This document shows, piece by piece, positions 20,342 through 32,125 of a DNA stretch of 64,000 nucleotides. The notes beneath the pieces are model-generated. The model saw only the letters and a list, made by a program, of their open reading frames with translations. It had not been told where the DNA came from and made no database searches. This DNA comes from Absidia repens (taxonomy: Eukaryota; Mucoromycota; Mucoromycetes; Mucorales; Cunninghamellaceae). The translations under genes and the position numbers were made by a program. The DNA lies in contig MCGE01000004.1 of the NCBI GenBank assembly GCA_002105175.1, forward strand, positions 1,798,001 to 1,862,000, written 5' to 3'. Positions within the stretch are counted from its first letter, which is position 1, and each line of letters starts with the position of its first letter.

Positions 20342-23300
20342 ATGTCTACAAGCAACGGTCAAGATGGCGTCGATGCTATATCTCCTATAAAAGCTGAATA
20401 TGAGGGTACTATTACTGTGGCTGACGATGATCCAAGTCCTCCAAACAACAATTCCTCCAATGCCGATAACATGCTTTCTGCTGTCAACTCAAAAGATATC
20501 GTTGAATCTCTCAAGGGGCGTATCATTGCCACAAACAAACTTTTGAAGTGTCTGGAAGCAACGAAACTAAGTATGGCTATCATAAGAAAAATAAAAGTTT
20601 GACCATTACTGACCATTGTTTCTTAATTTCTAGAGAGTGAAGCGGAAAAGCAAAAGATCTCGGCACTCACGCAGCAACTACTAGATCAAACGACTGAAAA
20701 TACCAAACTACAGCAATCTCTTCTAAAGGAAAGGATGACCATCGAGGAACTTACAGAAAAACTGAATCGGGCACACAACTCAGACAATCTTTCCAGTAGG
20801 ACTGACACAGTACAAAAGGACTTGGAACTGGCGCTACAACAAAAGCAGCAGCACGAAAATTTACTATCTAGTCGTGAAGTAAGTGAAATATGAAATAGTG
20901 GGGGAAAAAATAATGGCAATGTGTATACTGCTAATACTAATCATATAAATTATTTAATGGTCATCTTGCTTGATGTTTTATAGATGTATATCAAACAACT
21001 AGAAGCTCAGATAGAGGATTTGGACACAAAACTGAAATCACGCACTAAAGACCAGAAGAAAAAGTATGAATGAACAAAAACACACATGAGCATTTATATT
21101 GATTTGCTAATCAATTTACGCTACATTTTGATACACAGAGACGACAGCTCGGCGGCAATCGAAAAGAAAGATAAGCAAATCAAGGAACTACAGCAGGAAT
21201 TGAAAGAGGCGCACCAAATCCAAGAATCGGCGGAAGATGACAAGATGGAAATGAGCATCACTTACGAAATGTTGCAGCGTGATCACGAAGAGCTCAAGGA
21301 ACAAATAGAGAATCAGCAGAAAGACCATCATTCAGCACTAGTTAATCACCAGCAACATCAACAGCAGCTTCAGCAAAAACTACTAAAAGTACAACAAGAA
21401 ATGCAGCAACAACAACAACTACTCAAGAAACCAACTGATGCAGTATCTGCCACTGTCCCAATTGATGAATTTAATGATATACGCCAAAAATTACAACATA
21501 GTTATACCACCATTGAATCATTGAGAAAAGAATTGGAAAGGTATGGAATAGAATTAGGACTGTGATTTGCTTTGGACCATATTACTGACATTGATGTTAT
21601 TATTGTTATTATTGTCATTAGTTTACAGCAATCGGCTCAATTGACTCGACCACAATCAGCAAACAAGCAAAATTACATTGATCCTCAACTCCTCGCAGAA
21701 TTCAAAAGGTGCTTGGCCGAAAATGAAACTATGAGAAAGGAAAAGGTAAAAACGAGGAGAAAGAAATACCAAATGGAAATGGTTTTGTATTGAATTTAAT
21801 GTATCTTTATTTTAGCGTGTACTTCAAGACAAATTGACTGAGCAACTAGTTATCAACGATGACAATGTCAAAGCAAAACGAAACTCTCTTCTCGTAAGCG
21901 AATTTGCTAAAGAAAATGATGAATTCTGATTCTAATGCTGTAATTTCTATTTTATTAATGTAAGGCACTTCACGGAATCGACACAGCGCCATTATTGGAT
22001 AATCCTAATATCTATGATTCAGCAAACTCGGAAGTGGATTTTGAAGAAATAGACTATTCGACACGACTACAACCTCTGACAGGATCTTCTACTACAATGG
22101 CCCTTGATCGTTACTCATCCCGTCAACAGCCGAATTCATTGTCATCGGGAACGTCTACAACTCAAGCACCAACTAGCATGGTATCACAGGAGCGCCGTCT
22201 TTCTCAACAGCAACCATTGACCACAGCCACATCCATATCCGACAGAGGACTTCCAACAAAAAGTTTACGTGGAAAACGTGCGGCGGACCTTGAGTCTCGT
22301 CCTACACATGGCACCAACGGTCTTCTTATTCCAGAACCTCGCATTGATCGCCAATCTCAGTCATTATCTCTTCGCAAACCAAAGTTGACGAAGCTCGAAA
22401 GACTTGTGGGCGTACGACGACCCGCTGGATTCGGTGTATCTCCAACAACCGGCAAACGGAAATCAGAACCTTTACAAAAGCCTCGGAAAAGAATCGTCAT
22501 CCCAGAATCATCGCCGTCATCATCTTCATCTTCATCCGCATCTTCACAATCGCAATCACCACCACCAACGTTATCGCCAGTTTCGGATTCTGATCGGAAC
22601 GCCAGCATACCACCATCTGAAATAACGTCTGGGAAGCAAAAGGCATCATCATCAATGAAACATACTACGTTAAGGTCGACTCAAGAAACAACACCAAAAG
22701 AAAGCATCAGCCAAAACCCTGTGGAATGTAAGTAACCTGAAGACTATGACCACTTTTGTAAAAAAGACACATTGTTTTAAGTTCAGCGTTTTTTTTTATT
22801 GATATTTCTATTACTATGTAGTCATCAAAACGCGGACGGAAGATATAGTTGCGAAGCCCCCTCATCAGAGCCAGCGATTGTTAAATGGTATGGAGGACTA
22901 CATGAACACTCACTTGGAAATCTTCTTGGCGTCACTGGAAACAATCTATCAAAAGATGAGAAGTCATGGTGTCCCACTGGTCAAAATTGAAGGAATCTCA
23001 CAAATACATACAGACATTTGCGCGCATGGTGTGGATACTCTGCTTGCTATGGAAGGATGCCCAAAGTATATTGATGCAAAAGAAAAAAACGCGGCGTGGG
23101 TCCTCTGGACGCTGATGTCTTTATATCCAAAGGTAAATTGAGGAAAGAAAGAAAGAAAGAAAAGCGTACTCATCTATTGTATTTGTCCGTAGAATGACCC
23201 CTACTCGAAAATATGCAAATGGAGTTCCGAAAATGCGATCAAGTTTATGACACAAGGAAAAGTAAATCTGGCATGGTAAGTAACCTCTCTTACATCCTCA

Positions 23301-24446
23301 ATAACCTTTTATGACCAGTACTTACCTTTTTTTTTTTTTTTTTTCCCTCGGTAGTCGATATGTACGTCTGTTGGTATTACTTTGTAAAAATGCGAACGAT
23401 AGGCAACGACTGGCTGTATTTTGTTACGATCTTATGCGATGGTCACCAAGAAACATCAATATCATATCACCAGTGATTAACATTGCTTTGATTTGGCCTG
23501 ACATTTTGGACCTTGGTATGGAACGTGAAGATGCAGCTGGGACAAATTTGATTATAAAGGCGATTCAACGGTCATGTGCTCATTACTGTAACAGTGACAG
23601 CTGTAATAGTGACAAATCTCGGGATAACGTAAGTAAAAATGAAAACTTTCGGCATGAATTTATTTTGTTCATTGATACTAATTTGATCTGTATTATGTTT
23701 TTACCGAAATAGATCAAAACACATTACGATTACATGATTCACCTTGCACATTGGCCGGAGCTACCGCAAACGCAGACTCTTCAGCAATATATTCTTGACC
23801 TAAAAACTGTGCTTACTCTACCTGATCTCAAAGTATTGTACAATGTCAATCGGAATGCATTTGATGATCTTCGAATTAATCTGATCAAGGCTTTTGAATT
23901 GGTGTATTGGCGCTTGGACGACTGGTCGGCAACCTATAACGAATTCATAGCCAAAGAGTTATGGAACATGATGAGTGATGAAATTCTATCTCATATCAGT
24001 CTGGAGCTTATGGGTAAGCCACATCAAGGGAAGTTGGGTTGGCGCTCTGAAAAACATCTGATTATATTTTAATTTTATGATAGGATTATTGGCTCGGTGT
24101 GGATTATCAACTGAACCTGAAAATACTGGCATCACTACACTTAGACAAACGTTTAAAACTATATTAGATGTTGGAAACAACTGTCCAGAAGGTAAGAAGC
24201 AAAACAAGGAAAAGCACACACACACATTGTTGCTTGACATTCTTATTATCTATTCATATTTGATCTGTAGACGAATTCCCTTTACAAGTCATAGCAGCAA
24301 AGTGCCTGATCGGGATCTCAAAAGGAGATCTATCAAATGTCCGTCCTGTAGTACAATGGCATGATCAGCTGAAGGCTTCTTTTAGGGACAAAATACCCAT
24401 AGATCTGGCAAATGGCATCAAGAAACTCCAACCTTGGTCAAAATAG
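20342..24446 (+). CDS. Coiled-coil protein, probable ICE1 (little elongation complex 1) homologue
   Basis: Thirteen exons: 20342-20570, 20634-20878, 20984-21063, 21139-21540, 21622-21745, 21816-21893, 21965-22727, 22822-23132, 23193-23275, 23355-23628, 23713-24013, 24084-24191 and 24271-24446 join in phase to 1,057 aa. The N-terminal half is coiled coil (Gln/Glu/Lys heptads, about residues 60-370), then a basic Ser-rich linker with poly-Ser. The C-terminal 440 residues are helical and Trp-rich. There LAVFCYDLMRWSP...ALIWPDIL, a segment ending FIAKELWNMM, and VIAAKCLIGIS match in order and spacing the C-terminal domain of animal ICE1 as I remember it. ICE1 scaffolds the ELL-containing complex that drives snRNA gene transcription. 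Family call is moderate; a generic coiled-coil protein is the alternative. Exon 5 uses the acceptor at 21621; the later AG at 21628 would give a stop. Confidence 0.6.
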
Positions 24447-24955
24447 TTTATATTTTATCGCATTTTGTTGATTTATTGAAATAAAGAATATTTTTGTGTA
24501 CAAAAAGAAAGGTTGATCTGGAGGAATTGTGTGATTTAGTGGACGCGGTTTGGTTTTTGGTACCAGGTGTAGCATATGTATGACTAATAAAGGGTGTAGG
24601 TGTGTCATTTCATATGCAAATTTTTAGCTACATACAAACCTTTTCTCTCTATTTGTTATTTATATACGCATATTTTTACAATAAAATGGATATCTATATA
24701 ATGGAATGAAGTAATCGTTCGTTTTTATATTTTTCTTTTCTGCAAAGTGAAGTGATACGACGTGATGATGAGATGTATGTGGAAAATTTGAATTGTGAAC
24801 TGTGAATTACAATGCTAATAGGCTATGAAGACAAATAAGTTTGAAGTCATGTTTTGTACAAATAAAATAATCGAAGCTTTTATTTCAATTAAAAATAAGT
24901 CTTGATAAATTACAAGAATGAAGCTAAACTAATAAATAGATGATATCATACTAAA
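24447..24955. other. Intergenic between convergent ICE1-like gene and AKR2
   Basis: 3' flanks of both genes with several AATAAA signals (for example near 24480 and 24861). No ORF or repeat noted. Confidence 0.55.
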
Positions 24956-26202
24956 CTATTCTCCTTGGAAGATATCATTATCGGGACCCCACATTTTGCC
25001 AGGATCACTAGCGAAAGAAAAAAAAAAAAAAGAAGGGTCAAAGTGAATGGTAGTCCCATCGTCAACCATTTATTTGGGTGTTCTAATTATCCTTACCATG
25101 TTCTGAGCTTATGTTTAAGACCAATTTCGGTTATCTCTTTGATATCTTCATCAGCAATTCTGACGTAATGGAAGTTGTCTTTGATGCGAGACGCTGTAAC
25201 TGATTTCGGAATAACTATAATATAATGAGGTTAGTTGTGATTCAAAAGAGCTCCCCTAATTTTTCTTTATTGCTTTATACCAACGCATCCACGAGAAAGG
25301 CCATATGACAAGAACAATTGTTGAGGTGATAAGTGATACTTTTTTGCAATTTCAATAATCTATCATAGAATAAATCGGTCAATAAAATCCAGTGCATTTT
25401 CAGATACCATCATCCCGCTATTTACTTACTCGTGGTTCGTCAACAACAGCCAATTCTTTGCCTTGAAAACCAGGATTGCCCAAGGGACTATAGGCACAGA
25501 CCACAATTCCATGTTCTTGACAATATTCCACCAATTCATTTTGAGGAAAGGAAGGATTGACCTCGATTTCATTAACTGAAGGCTTGATGCTGCATTGGGA
25601 TAAAAGGCTTTCCAACATAGGAATGGTAAAGTTGGACACACCGATCGACCGAACAGACCCATTTTCAACCAATTTTTCCATTGCACGCCAGGTATCTATC
25701 ACTGGAATATCCACACATTTGAAGCGATTATTTTCATCAGAACGCTTAAGATCTTTAAAGTCATAGCCTTGAATTCCCAAGCCATTGGCCAATGTATCAA
25801 GTACAGATCCAGGTAGTCAAAGCCAAGATTTTTCAATGATCGTTCCAAAGCTGGTTGCACGTGTTCAGGTTGGTGAAAAGTCTGCCACAACTTGCTGACT
25901 ACAAACACATCTTCGCGAGAGACAGATGGGTGTTCTCTGATAGCATTTCCAACCGCCGCTTCTGTCTGATCTATAGTACAGTTAAAAGAAAGAATAAGAC
26001 GACATTCGTTTAGACCATCAATTCACATTAGATCATATCTTAAACTGATTTGCTGTGATAACTTACAAACATACGCTGTGTCAACATGACGGTAGCCAAT
26101 GTCCAATGCCTTCTTTGTAGCTTCATAAACTTCATCGTCTCCAGAATTACCTTTAAAGGTACCCAAGCCAATGTGAGGGAATTTATACTTGCCGTCCAGC
26201 TA

Positions 26203-26243
<41 letters not shown>

Positions 26244-26329
26244 CGCGTTAAAATTGCAGTAAAATGAAATGAATGAAAGACCATGTGAAATAAACTTCTT
26301 ACCAGAGAATAAGGAATGTCAGCAGCCAT
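24956..26329 (-). pseudogene. Aldo-keto reductase paralogue (AKR2) with one-base frameshift
   Basis: Exons 26329-26303, 26199-26067, 25970-25430, 25359-25281, 25214-25097 and 25007-24956 give an AKR of about 316 aa, but their total (950 nt) is one base short of a multiple of three. In exon 3 the frame is [13 protein letters not shown] up to about 25768, then coding resumes one frame over ([12 protein letters not shown]...), as if one G of a G run were lost. All else is intact: DTAYVY, SKLW, HWP, SIGVSNF, VIPKS and the C-terminal DPGKMWGPDNDIF. Every splice site is good. So this is either a very young pseudogene or an assembly indel. Exon lengths 133, 79 and 118 equal the corresponding AKR1 exons (133, 58+21, 118). 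The first intron has a 39-base homopolymer (26204-26242). Head-to-head with the GNAT gene, 584 bp apart. Confidence 0.88.
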
Positions 26330-26913
26330 AGAAAATATAATAAAAAATATGAGGAAATAGGTAATATACAAGAGCAAAGTAAGCCAAAGAAAGCAAAAGG
26401 CAAGTAACGAGGAAAGACCAGAGCAAAAGATAAAAATCACTTTTAAAACACCGAAATGACACTTAAAAATTCTCTCAGAGTGCCAGCCTTATCTCTGCGT
26501 TTGCAGTTGAAACACAATGGGCATAAAGCGGGAAGATTGCAGAAACCCATTTTAATCCCGGATAGGGTAATTTATTTAACCTGGTCCCGGCATCAATTGG
26601 TTGCAACTAATCTCGGTAATGCTCTTAAAAAAGTGTTCATATTATCATCATCGAAATTATTATCTTTCGAACAGCGTCCAACTCATTTTATAACTGCACC
26701 ACTAGAACGATCAACAACAATGTGTTATACGCTTGCTTTGGGTTCCTTGACGTAGAGTGGATAAAATATTTTCCGAAACTTTCGTTGGAAAGGACTTTGG
26801 AGGAAATCAAGGAGTTTAGAAAATGACTCAAAAATTAAACAAATAAAAATGACTTTTTTTTTTTCTCCTTTATTTTATTTTATTTACAATCTATTAACAT
26901 TTTTTAATTCACT
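26330..26913. promoter_or_regulatory. Divergent promoter of AKR2 and GNAT gene
   Basis: Holds leaders of both genes, including a T run at about 26852-26861 before the GNAT start. A 99-codon plus-strand frame at 26456-26755 has no recognisable domain and I do not call it a gene. Confidence 0.45.
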
Positions 26914-27744
26914 ATGGTCATGGCAAACGATACTATCATAACTTACGCTATGATGCGTAATCAGTTTATTGAATGGGACGAATTTGCAACCAAGGTATGT
27001 AAATGAAGTCATTGTGTCATGCCATGGTTTCTTTGATTTACTGAACTTATGTAATTCGTTTTCGCTTAAATATATATTTATAGAATGAATGGGCAAGCAG
27101 TGCTTTAGACAGACGACCACTAGCATCGGCTCCAGATCATTGCAAAGCGATATATTATGTTGTGGATAATGAAAAAAAGGTATGATTATGATTATCACTA
27201 TATTAAAAAAAAAAGAAAGGTACATGTCCGAAAAACCGGAGAAGTTAGAGTTCTGATCGGCCTTCTATTTTAGGAAATTATTCAAAAACTGTATGTGACA
27301 ACTTGGGATGCCAAATATAAGTCCGATTTTAAAGATCTCAATTTACAATGGGTGTCTTCTTTATTCAAAGTTGAGGCTCATGATTTACACCAGTTGGATA
27401 ATCCAGAAGAAAACATTATTGCACCAGGTGGACAAATTATATTTGTGTTGGAAGAAGATTTAAGGGTTGCTGGTACAGTGGCTATGGTTTTACATGATGA
27501 CGAATGCCAGCTCGCTAAAATGACAGTACGTGAAGAGCATCAAGGTAAAGGGTATGCTCATCCGTTGATGCGCGAAGGTATTGCTTGGGCTCGAAAAGAA
27601 GGTCATTCCGAAGTCACTCTCTACTCAAGTGTTAACCTGGACAAAGCTATAAGCTTATATAAAAAACATGGTTTTGTCACTACTCACCTTGGTCCCCATC
27701 CTAGCTATGAAAGATGTAGTATTATTATGCAGTTAAAACTATAG
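26914..27744 (+). CDS. GNAT-family N-acetyltransferase
   Basis: Exons 26914-26994, 27084-27179 and 27274-27744 join in phase to 215 aa. The C-terminal 150 residues are a complete GNAT fold: PGGQIIFVL, AGTVAMVLHDD, then LAKMTVREEHQGKGYAHPLM, in which Q-G-K-G-Y-A is the acetyl-CoA pyrophosphate loop, and AISLYKKHGFV near the end. This layout is like the GNAT half of MarR-GNAT proteins and stand-alone small-molecule acetyltransferases. The first about 60 residues (NQFIEWDEFATKNEWASSA...) are outside the core and recall the N-terminus of a different GNAT subgroup, so the protein may be a partial fusion or have a helical extension. The acceptor substrate is unknown. ATG 26920 is an alternative start. 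Confidence 0.85.
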
Positions 27745-27804
27745 CGTATTTGTTACCGTGTATAATATATAATAATGTAGTGATAAAAATAAATGCAAAT
27801 GATG

Positions 27805-28423
27805 TTCACTTAAGTCAGATTTTATTGAAGTATATCGGTCCACCCTAAACTAAAGGACGACGATAAAAAGGGGTCTATTGTATATGGTATGAGAGTGACA
27901 AATGGGATATCTGATGATTGGTCAACACTAATCTAAATGGACAATTGTAAAATGGGATATAATATACTGTATAAACCATGAGAAAAATAGAAGGGGCATC
28001 TGTTATTAAAACACAGCATCGCAACCAAACCCTAATCAGTAGGGGTGTGGTAGTTAACAGGGATCTATCGCACAAGATATGAGAGAGACTAATGGGACAT
28101 TTTTTTTTTATTAAACCATGTAAAAAGTGACATATTTTATTCAGATATTGAATTAAAGTGGACAAACTAACACTAAACTAGGCTAATGGAGGCTCCCCAC
28201 AAAGCCAACTAATGGGAAGTCTTAAATCCAGAATCCAAAATGAAAGGGTTTCCCCATGCAGCTTGTAATCCCTGAGCAGAAAATTCTTCTACATTGGTCC
28301 TGACACTAATCTAAGATCTCCATAATCTTGAAGAAGTTGAATGGTGAAGAAAAAAAGGAAGGAAAAAAATGAAAAGAAAAAATAAAAGAAAATAAAATAT
28401 GCACGCGTACGGGGTTTGAATTG
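27805..28423 (-). repeat. Dispersed repeat, copy C (minus orientation)
   Basis: Reverse-oriented copy lying directly 3' of the GNAT gene. Core at about 28231-28305 (reads GGGATTACAAGCTGCATGG on the minus strand), polypyrimidine block at 28320-28400, CGCGTGC where A and B have CACGTGG, and two or three modules ending in TTCAATAAAA at about 27815-27830. The far AT-rich tail present in A, B and D is missing. Confidence 0.8.
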
Positions 28424-29020
28424 TGATTTTGGTTGCAACAATTCGACGCAACAGTCAAACCCGACCCACTGTGAATACAGAGGGCACTTTTTTATGAAGC
28501 AAACAGCCCCCAACCATCTAGTTTTGTTAACTTTCACCATTTTGATCGTACCACAGCACATGGTTAAAATTTCTATTATCAAGAAAAAAATATATGTATC
28601 CATAACAGTTTCCGTTGGAGCTTCCAAGTTTTAATGAACCGCGCCATATCATATGCTTGTAAAGGTGAAGGGGACTGCAAACCATATGAAAAATAATGTA
28701 ACTATGATCATATGAGCATGGAGCCGGCCACATAAAACAAGCGGAAGTATGATATAGGGACCTGAGTACCTTTTGATGGATGATCTATGATATATTATTT
28801 ATGACATATTAAATTAATAGCAATAGTTTCATTCATCACAGATTACGTCTATGTAAATGACTAAATCATTTTCAACATGGATAGGCCCACTACATTTTGT
28901 CCAAAAGGGAACTACCTGTACTAAAAAAAACAGCGGTACTTTAAAATAGTAAGCCACGATGTCTTTGTTTTTTCCCCTTCCTGCATTTTTTTTTTTTTTT
29001 TTTTCATCCACTTATTCAAT
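28424..29020. other. Intergenic upstream of ELP5
   Basis: AT-rich; short chance frames only. An 18-base T run (about 28987-29004) sits just before the ELP5 ATG. Confidence 0.55.
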
Positions 29021-30242
29021 ATGGCTCAATTGTGTTTGGAGCAACTTCTATCCAACAAAAAATCGGCGCCACTAATTCTCATCAATGACTCAATACAAAT
29101 GGCGGCGCTGCCACTAGTACGCGAATTTAGTCAGCGAGCTCTTGAAACGGATCAACACGTTATTGCCCTTTTGACAGAAACTTCCCCGACAGCTTGGTTA
29201 CAAAGTATTGCTGGCTCCTCACCAAACAAGAACAAGGTTCATATTATTGATGCTTATTCTGATCCTTATGGCTGGGAATATGACACGCCTCTTGTACACG
29301 AAAAAGACACCAACGGTTGTGGGACTTTGGTACGACTGACTCAGTTGGATGATTTCGAACGACATATTTTACCATTGATGATGGAGTGGACTAAGAAAAC
29401 ACCCGGTTGTCTTATTGTAGTGGATGGTTTAACTCCCTTGGCTCATCTCTCGGCTCACCGTGCTTATCAGCTAGTCAAGGCTTTGGAATCTTTGACGACA
29501 GGTAAAGGAAAAAGGGTTTCATATACAATCCTTAGAAGTTGGAAAGACTGTAAGATTGTATTAATGGTATATTTTTTTTTAATTGTGTATAGAAACGGTT
29601 CGCGCAATTGTAGGCTACCATATAGATATGCAACCGATGACGACTAAAAACGTGATGATGCAACAATTACCGCCATTATCAGACTCATTGAATCGACTGG
29701 CTGCAGTGGTGATAACATTGGATCAACTCAAAGCACCTACAGCACAAACGGAAGCTCAAGCACGATTGACAGGTTTTGTAGCTCAAGATACCTTCTCCTA
29801 CTTACATATTACATCGAATCATGTCGCGCGAGGCGGTGTGGCCAAAGTGGAATGGCGACGCAAAAGTGGCAAGGTAATCTATGAAACTAATGGGTTTTTC
29901 GTGGAACCATCAACTCGCCGACTGGTTGTGGTTCATGCGTCGCAATTGGGTATACAAGAACAAGAGGATGACCACAATGACGGTGATGACGATGATGGCA
30001 AGAATAAGGACGGCAACACACTGGATCCTACAGCGAATCTTTCGTTTAACTTGACTTTGACTGATGAACAACGCAAGACAAAGGAAAATTTGGTGCTTCC
30101 TTACTACAAGGCTCAGCAAGTGGAAATCGATGGCGGATCTTCTTCGAACCACACGCCTGCTGCTGGTGGCTCCATTTATTATGAACCTGATGCCGCTGAT
30201 GACTTTGACGATGAGGACCCTGATGAAGATTTGGATATTTAG
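29021..30242 (+). CDS. ELP5: Elongator complex subunit Elp5 (Iki1)
   Basis: Exons 29021-29501 and 29593-30242, in phase, 376 aa. Elp5 forms the Elp456 RecA-like hexamer with Elp4 and Elp6, part of Elongator, which modifies wobble uridines of tRNA (cm5U). It acts in the cytoplasm. The N-terminal half has the degenerate RecA-like fold (LILINDSIQMAALPLVREF; CLIVVDGLTPLAHLS at about 129-143). The C-terminus has the family signature: LSFNLTLTDEQRKTKENLV, LPYYKAQ, then GSIYYEPDAADDFDDEDPDE and the terminal DLDI. Only an acidic loop (DDHNDGDDDDGK) is unusual. A polyadenylation signal AATAAA lies at 30475-30480. Confidence 0.92.
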
Positions 30243-31075
30243 CTTAGTAATAATAATAGTAATAGTAATAGTAATAGTATTAATGTTAGTATGAGTATTA
30301 GTATTAGTATTAGGATTAGTATTATATATGGCCTCGTTTTTGTTATACATATTATATTCTTTGTTTGTACATATTTACTTTTTTTTTATATTCGATCTTT
30401 TTTTTTTTTTTTTCGTACCTTATTAATGGGACGAGTGGGATTGTTTTTCATTGGAACTAGTATTGTGTGTCCTCAATAAAACATGGAATTTGGATTGGTG
30501 GGTTCCAGTTATGCCAATCATTTCACACCATATTTTGTTTTCTATACGTTGAGGGAATTGACTTGATCCCCAATATAGGCATACCGGGGAACTAGGTCCT
30601 CCAATTTATTAAAAGGGCGGTTTAGGCAATATTCGGGCAGGGATTTGGAAAATGGCCAGATTGTACAATAGACAGTCTGCGCTGTTTTTAAATAAACTTG
30701 AAGGGGTGTGATGGTGCTCTATTCGTGCTTCTATTTTTATCCATGCTGGCTGGACTGGCTGCTATGATTGAAGCTCCACCAGTAGGACTTGAATAAATCT
30801 TTTTGGTTTGTAATTACGTATATATGATATATGATACATATATCAACTTGAAGTATACCAGTAATAATGATGGTTTCGATGATTAGCACTAGTCATAAGT
30901 TGGTGGCACTGCCCACATACACGCGAAGAAAAAGAACATAAAAAAGGGGGATACTGGAAAACATTTCAAGCACCGAAAAGTTTGCTTGTCCCCGTTTTAG
31001 CTATTTTTTTTTTTTTTTTTTTTTTTCGTTTCCTCTTTCCTCTTTCCTTTCTTTATATCAAATAGTTAGAATACA
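30243..31075. other. Intergenic between ELP5 and DMAP-domain gene
   Basis: Begins with a (TAATAG)n-type simple repeat over the ELP5 3' UTR (about 30246-30320) and ends with a 24-base T run at about 31003-31026 in the next promoter. Nothing else seen. Confidence 0.6.
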
Positions 31076-32125
31076 ATGGTACTCAATAATGACCCTGACC
31101 TACCTGCTGAATTGGTACAGAAACTCAAAGGCTTACAACTTGAACTGGAAGATGGTGATATAACACAAAAAGGATACGACAAGAAGCGAACCACGTTACT
31201 GGAACAACATACACAACAAAAGAAGGAGGAAGAAGAAGCACTACTAGCGTCTTTGGGTCCTGAACCGAGTGCTGCCGATGTCATTGATTTCTTGGATTAC
31301 TTGCCTTCACCCACTCATTCACCGCCTCGACCTTCTAGTGGTGAAGAATATATGGAACAAAATCACCACGGGCAACAAAACAGTTCTTCGTCCACATTTG
31401 CTCCTGTATCCGCTCCTCGTACATCATCTACCGCCAACAATAGCAACAATAATCAAGTGAAGTATCCAACGACAGATCCCTATCAACAACGACAACAGCA
31501 GTGGAATCAACAGCAACAGCAGCAGCAATATTCCTATGGCCAACTACAACAGTCTCAGCAACCTCCGGTAGGTTACACTGCTGAAAATACCATGGTCTCC
31601 GGTCAATATTATCCTTCCAGCATGGTTTCTAGCTCACCTCGACCTAATAGGCCGTATGATCCTCGAATGGCTCGTCCTCAATACATTCCACAACCTCAAC
31701 AATATTACACATCTCAGCCCCATTCAACAACTGTTGCCCCGCGTCCTTTACCTTCAACACCAGTATATCAACACCAACATCAACAACAACAACTACAGCA
31801 ACAACGTCCAATGCCATTTCCTGGTTCATCCTATCCTCAGCAGAGGCCACAACAGCAGCGTCCAATGTACACAAATCAACCAAGGCCTGTGTATCGCCCC
31901 GGTGCTTCTCCCTCCATGGTGAACGGTGGTATGTCAAGACCTCCTCCTGCCAATGGCGGTGGGGTTTATTATCGACCTGGTCCTCCTTCTGCGGCTACTC
32001 CTAAAGGTTACCCTCCCCCTGGCTATCCTCTTCAAGGCCACTCACCTACTCTGGATCAACAACGGGTTCCTTACGGGTACAACAGTGGCGTATCAAGATC
32101 CTCTTCTCAAGGCCGTCATTCCTAG
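31076..32125 (+). CDS. DMAP1-binding-domain protein with Gln/Pro-rich tail
   Basis: Single exon, 349 aa. Residues about 8-50 (LPAELVQKLKGLQLELEDGD, then ITQKGYDKKRTTLLEQ) match the DMAP1-binding domain, the helical N-terminal module of DIP2/Cmr2 proteins and some GlcNAc-phosphotransferases. After it comes PSAADVIDFLDYLPSPTHSP and then low-complexity Gln/Pro/Tyr-rich sequence to the end. DIP2 proteins carry two large adenylate-forming domains after this module; none occurs here, and no further coding sequence follows within 700 bases. So this is a short stand-alone version or the product of truncation. Function unknown; a protein-interaction adaptor is likely. AATAAA at 32321-32326. Confidence 0.75.
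   Translation: MVLNNDPDLPAELVQKLKGLQLELEDGDITQKGYDKKRTTLLEQHTQQKKEEEEALLASLGPEPSAADVIDFLDYLPSPTHSPPRPSSGEEYMEQNHHGQQNSSSSTFAPVSAPRTSSTANNSNNNQVKYPTTDPYQQRQQQWNQQQQQQQYSYGQLQQSQQPPVGYTAENTMVSGQYYPSSMVSSSPRPNRPYDPRMARPQYIPQPQQYYTSQPHSTTVAPRPLPSTPVYQHQHQQQQLQQQRPMPFPGSSYPQQRPQQQRPMYTNQPRPVYRPGASPSMVNGGMSRPPPANGGGVYYRPGPPSAATPKGYPPPGYPLQGHSPTLDQQRVPYGYNSGVSRSSSQGRHS

Noticed and set aside
26456..26755. 99-codon plus-strand frame in the AKR2/GNAT promoter
   Set aside because: No domain, no splice partners and a position inside a divergent promoter.
29910..30350. 146-codon minus-strand frame with Asn/Thr repeats
   Set aside because: Antisense to the ELP5 C-terminus plus simple-sequence repeat.
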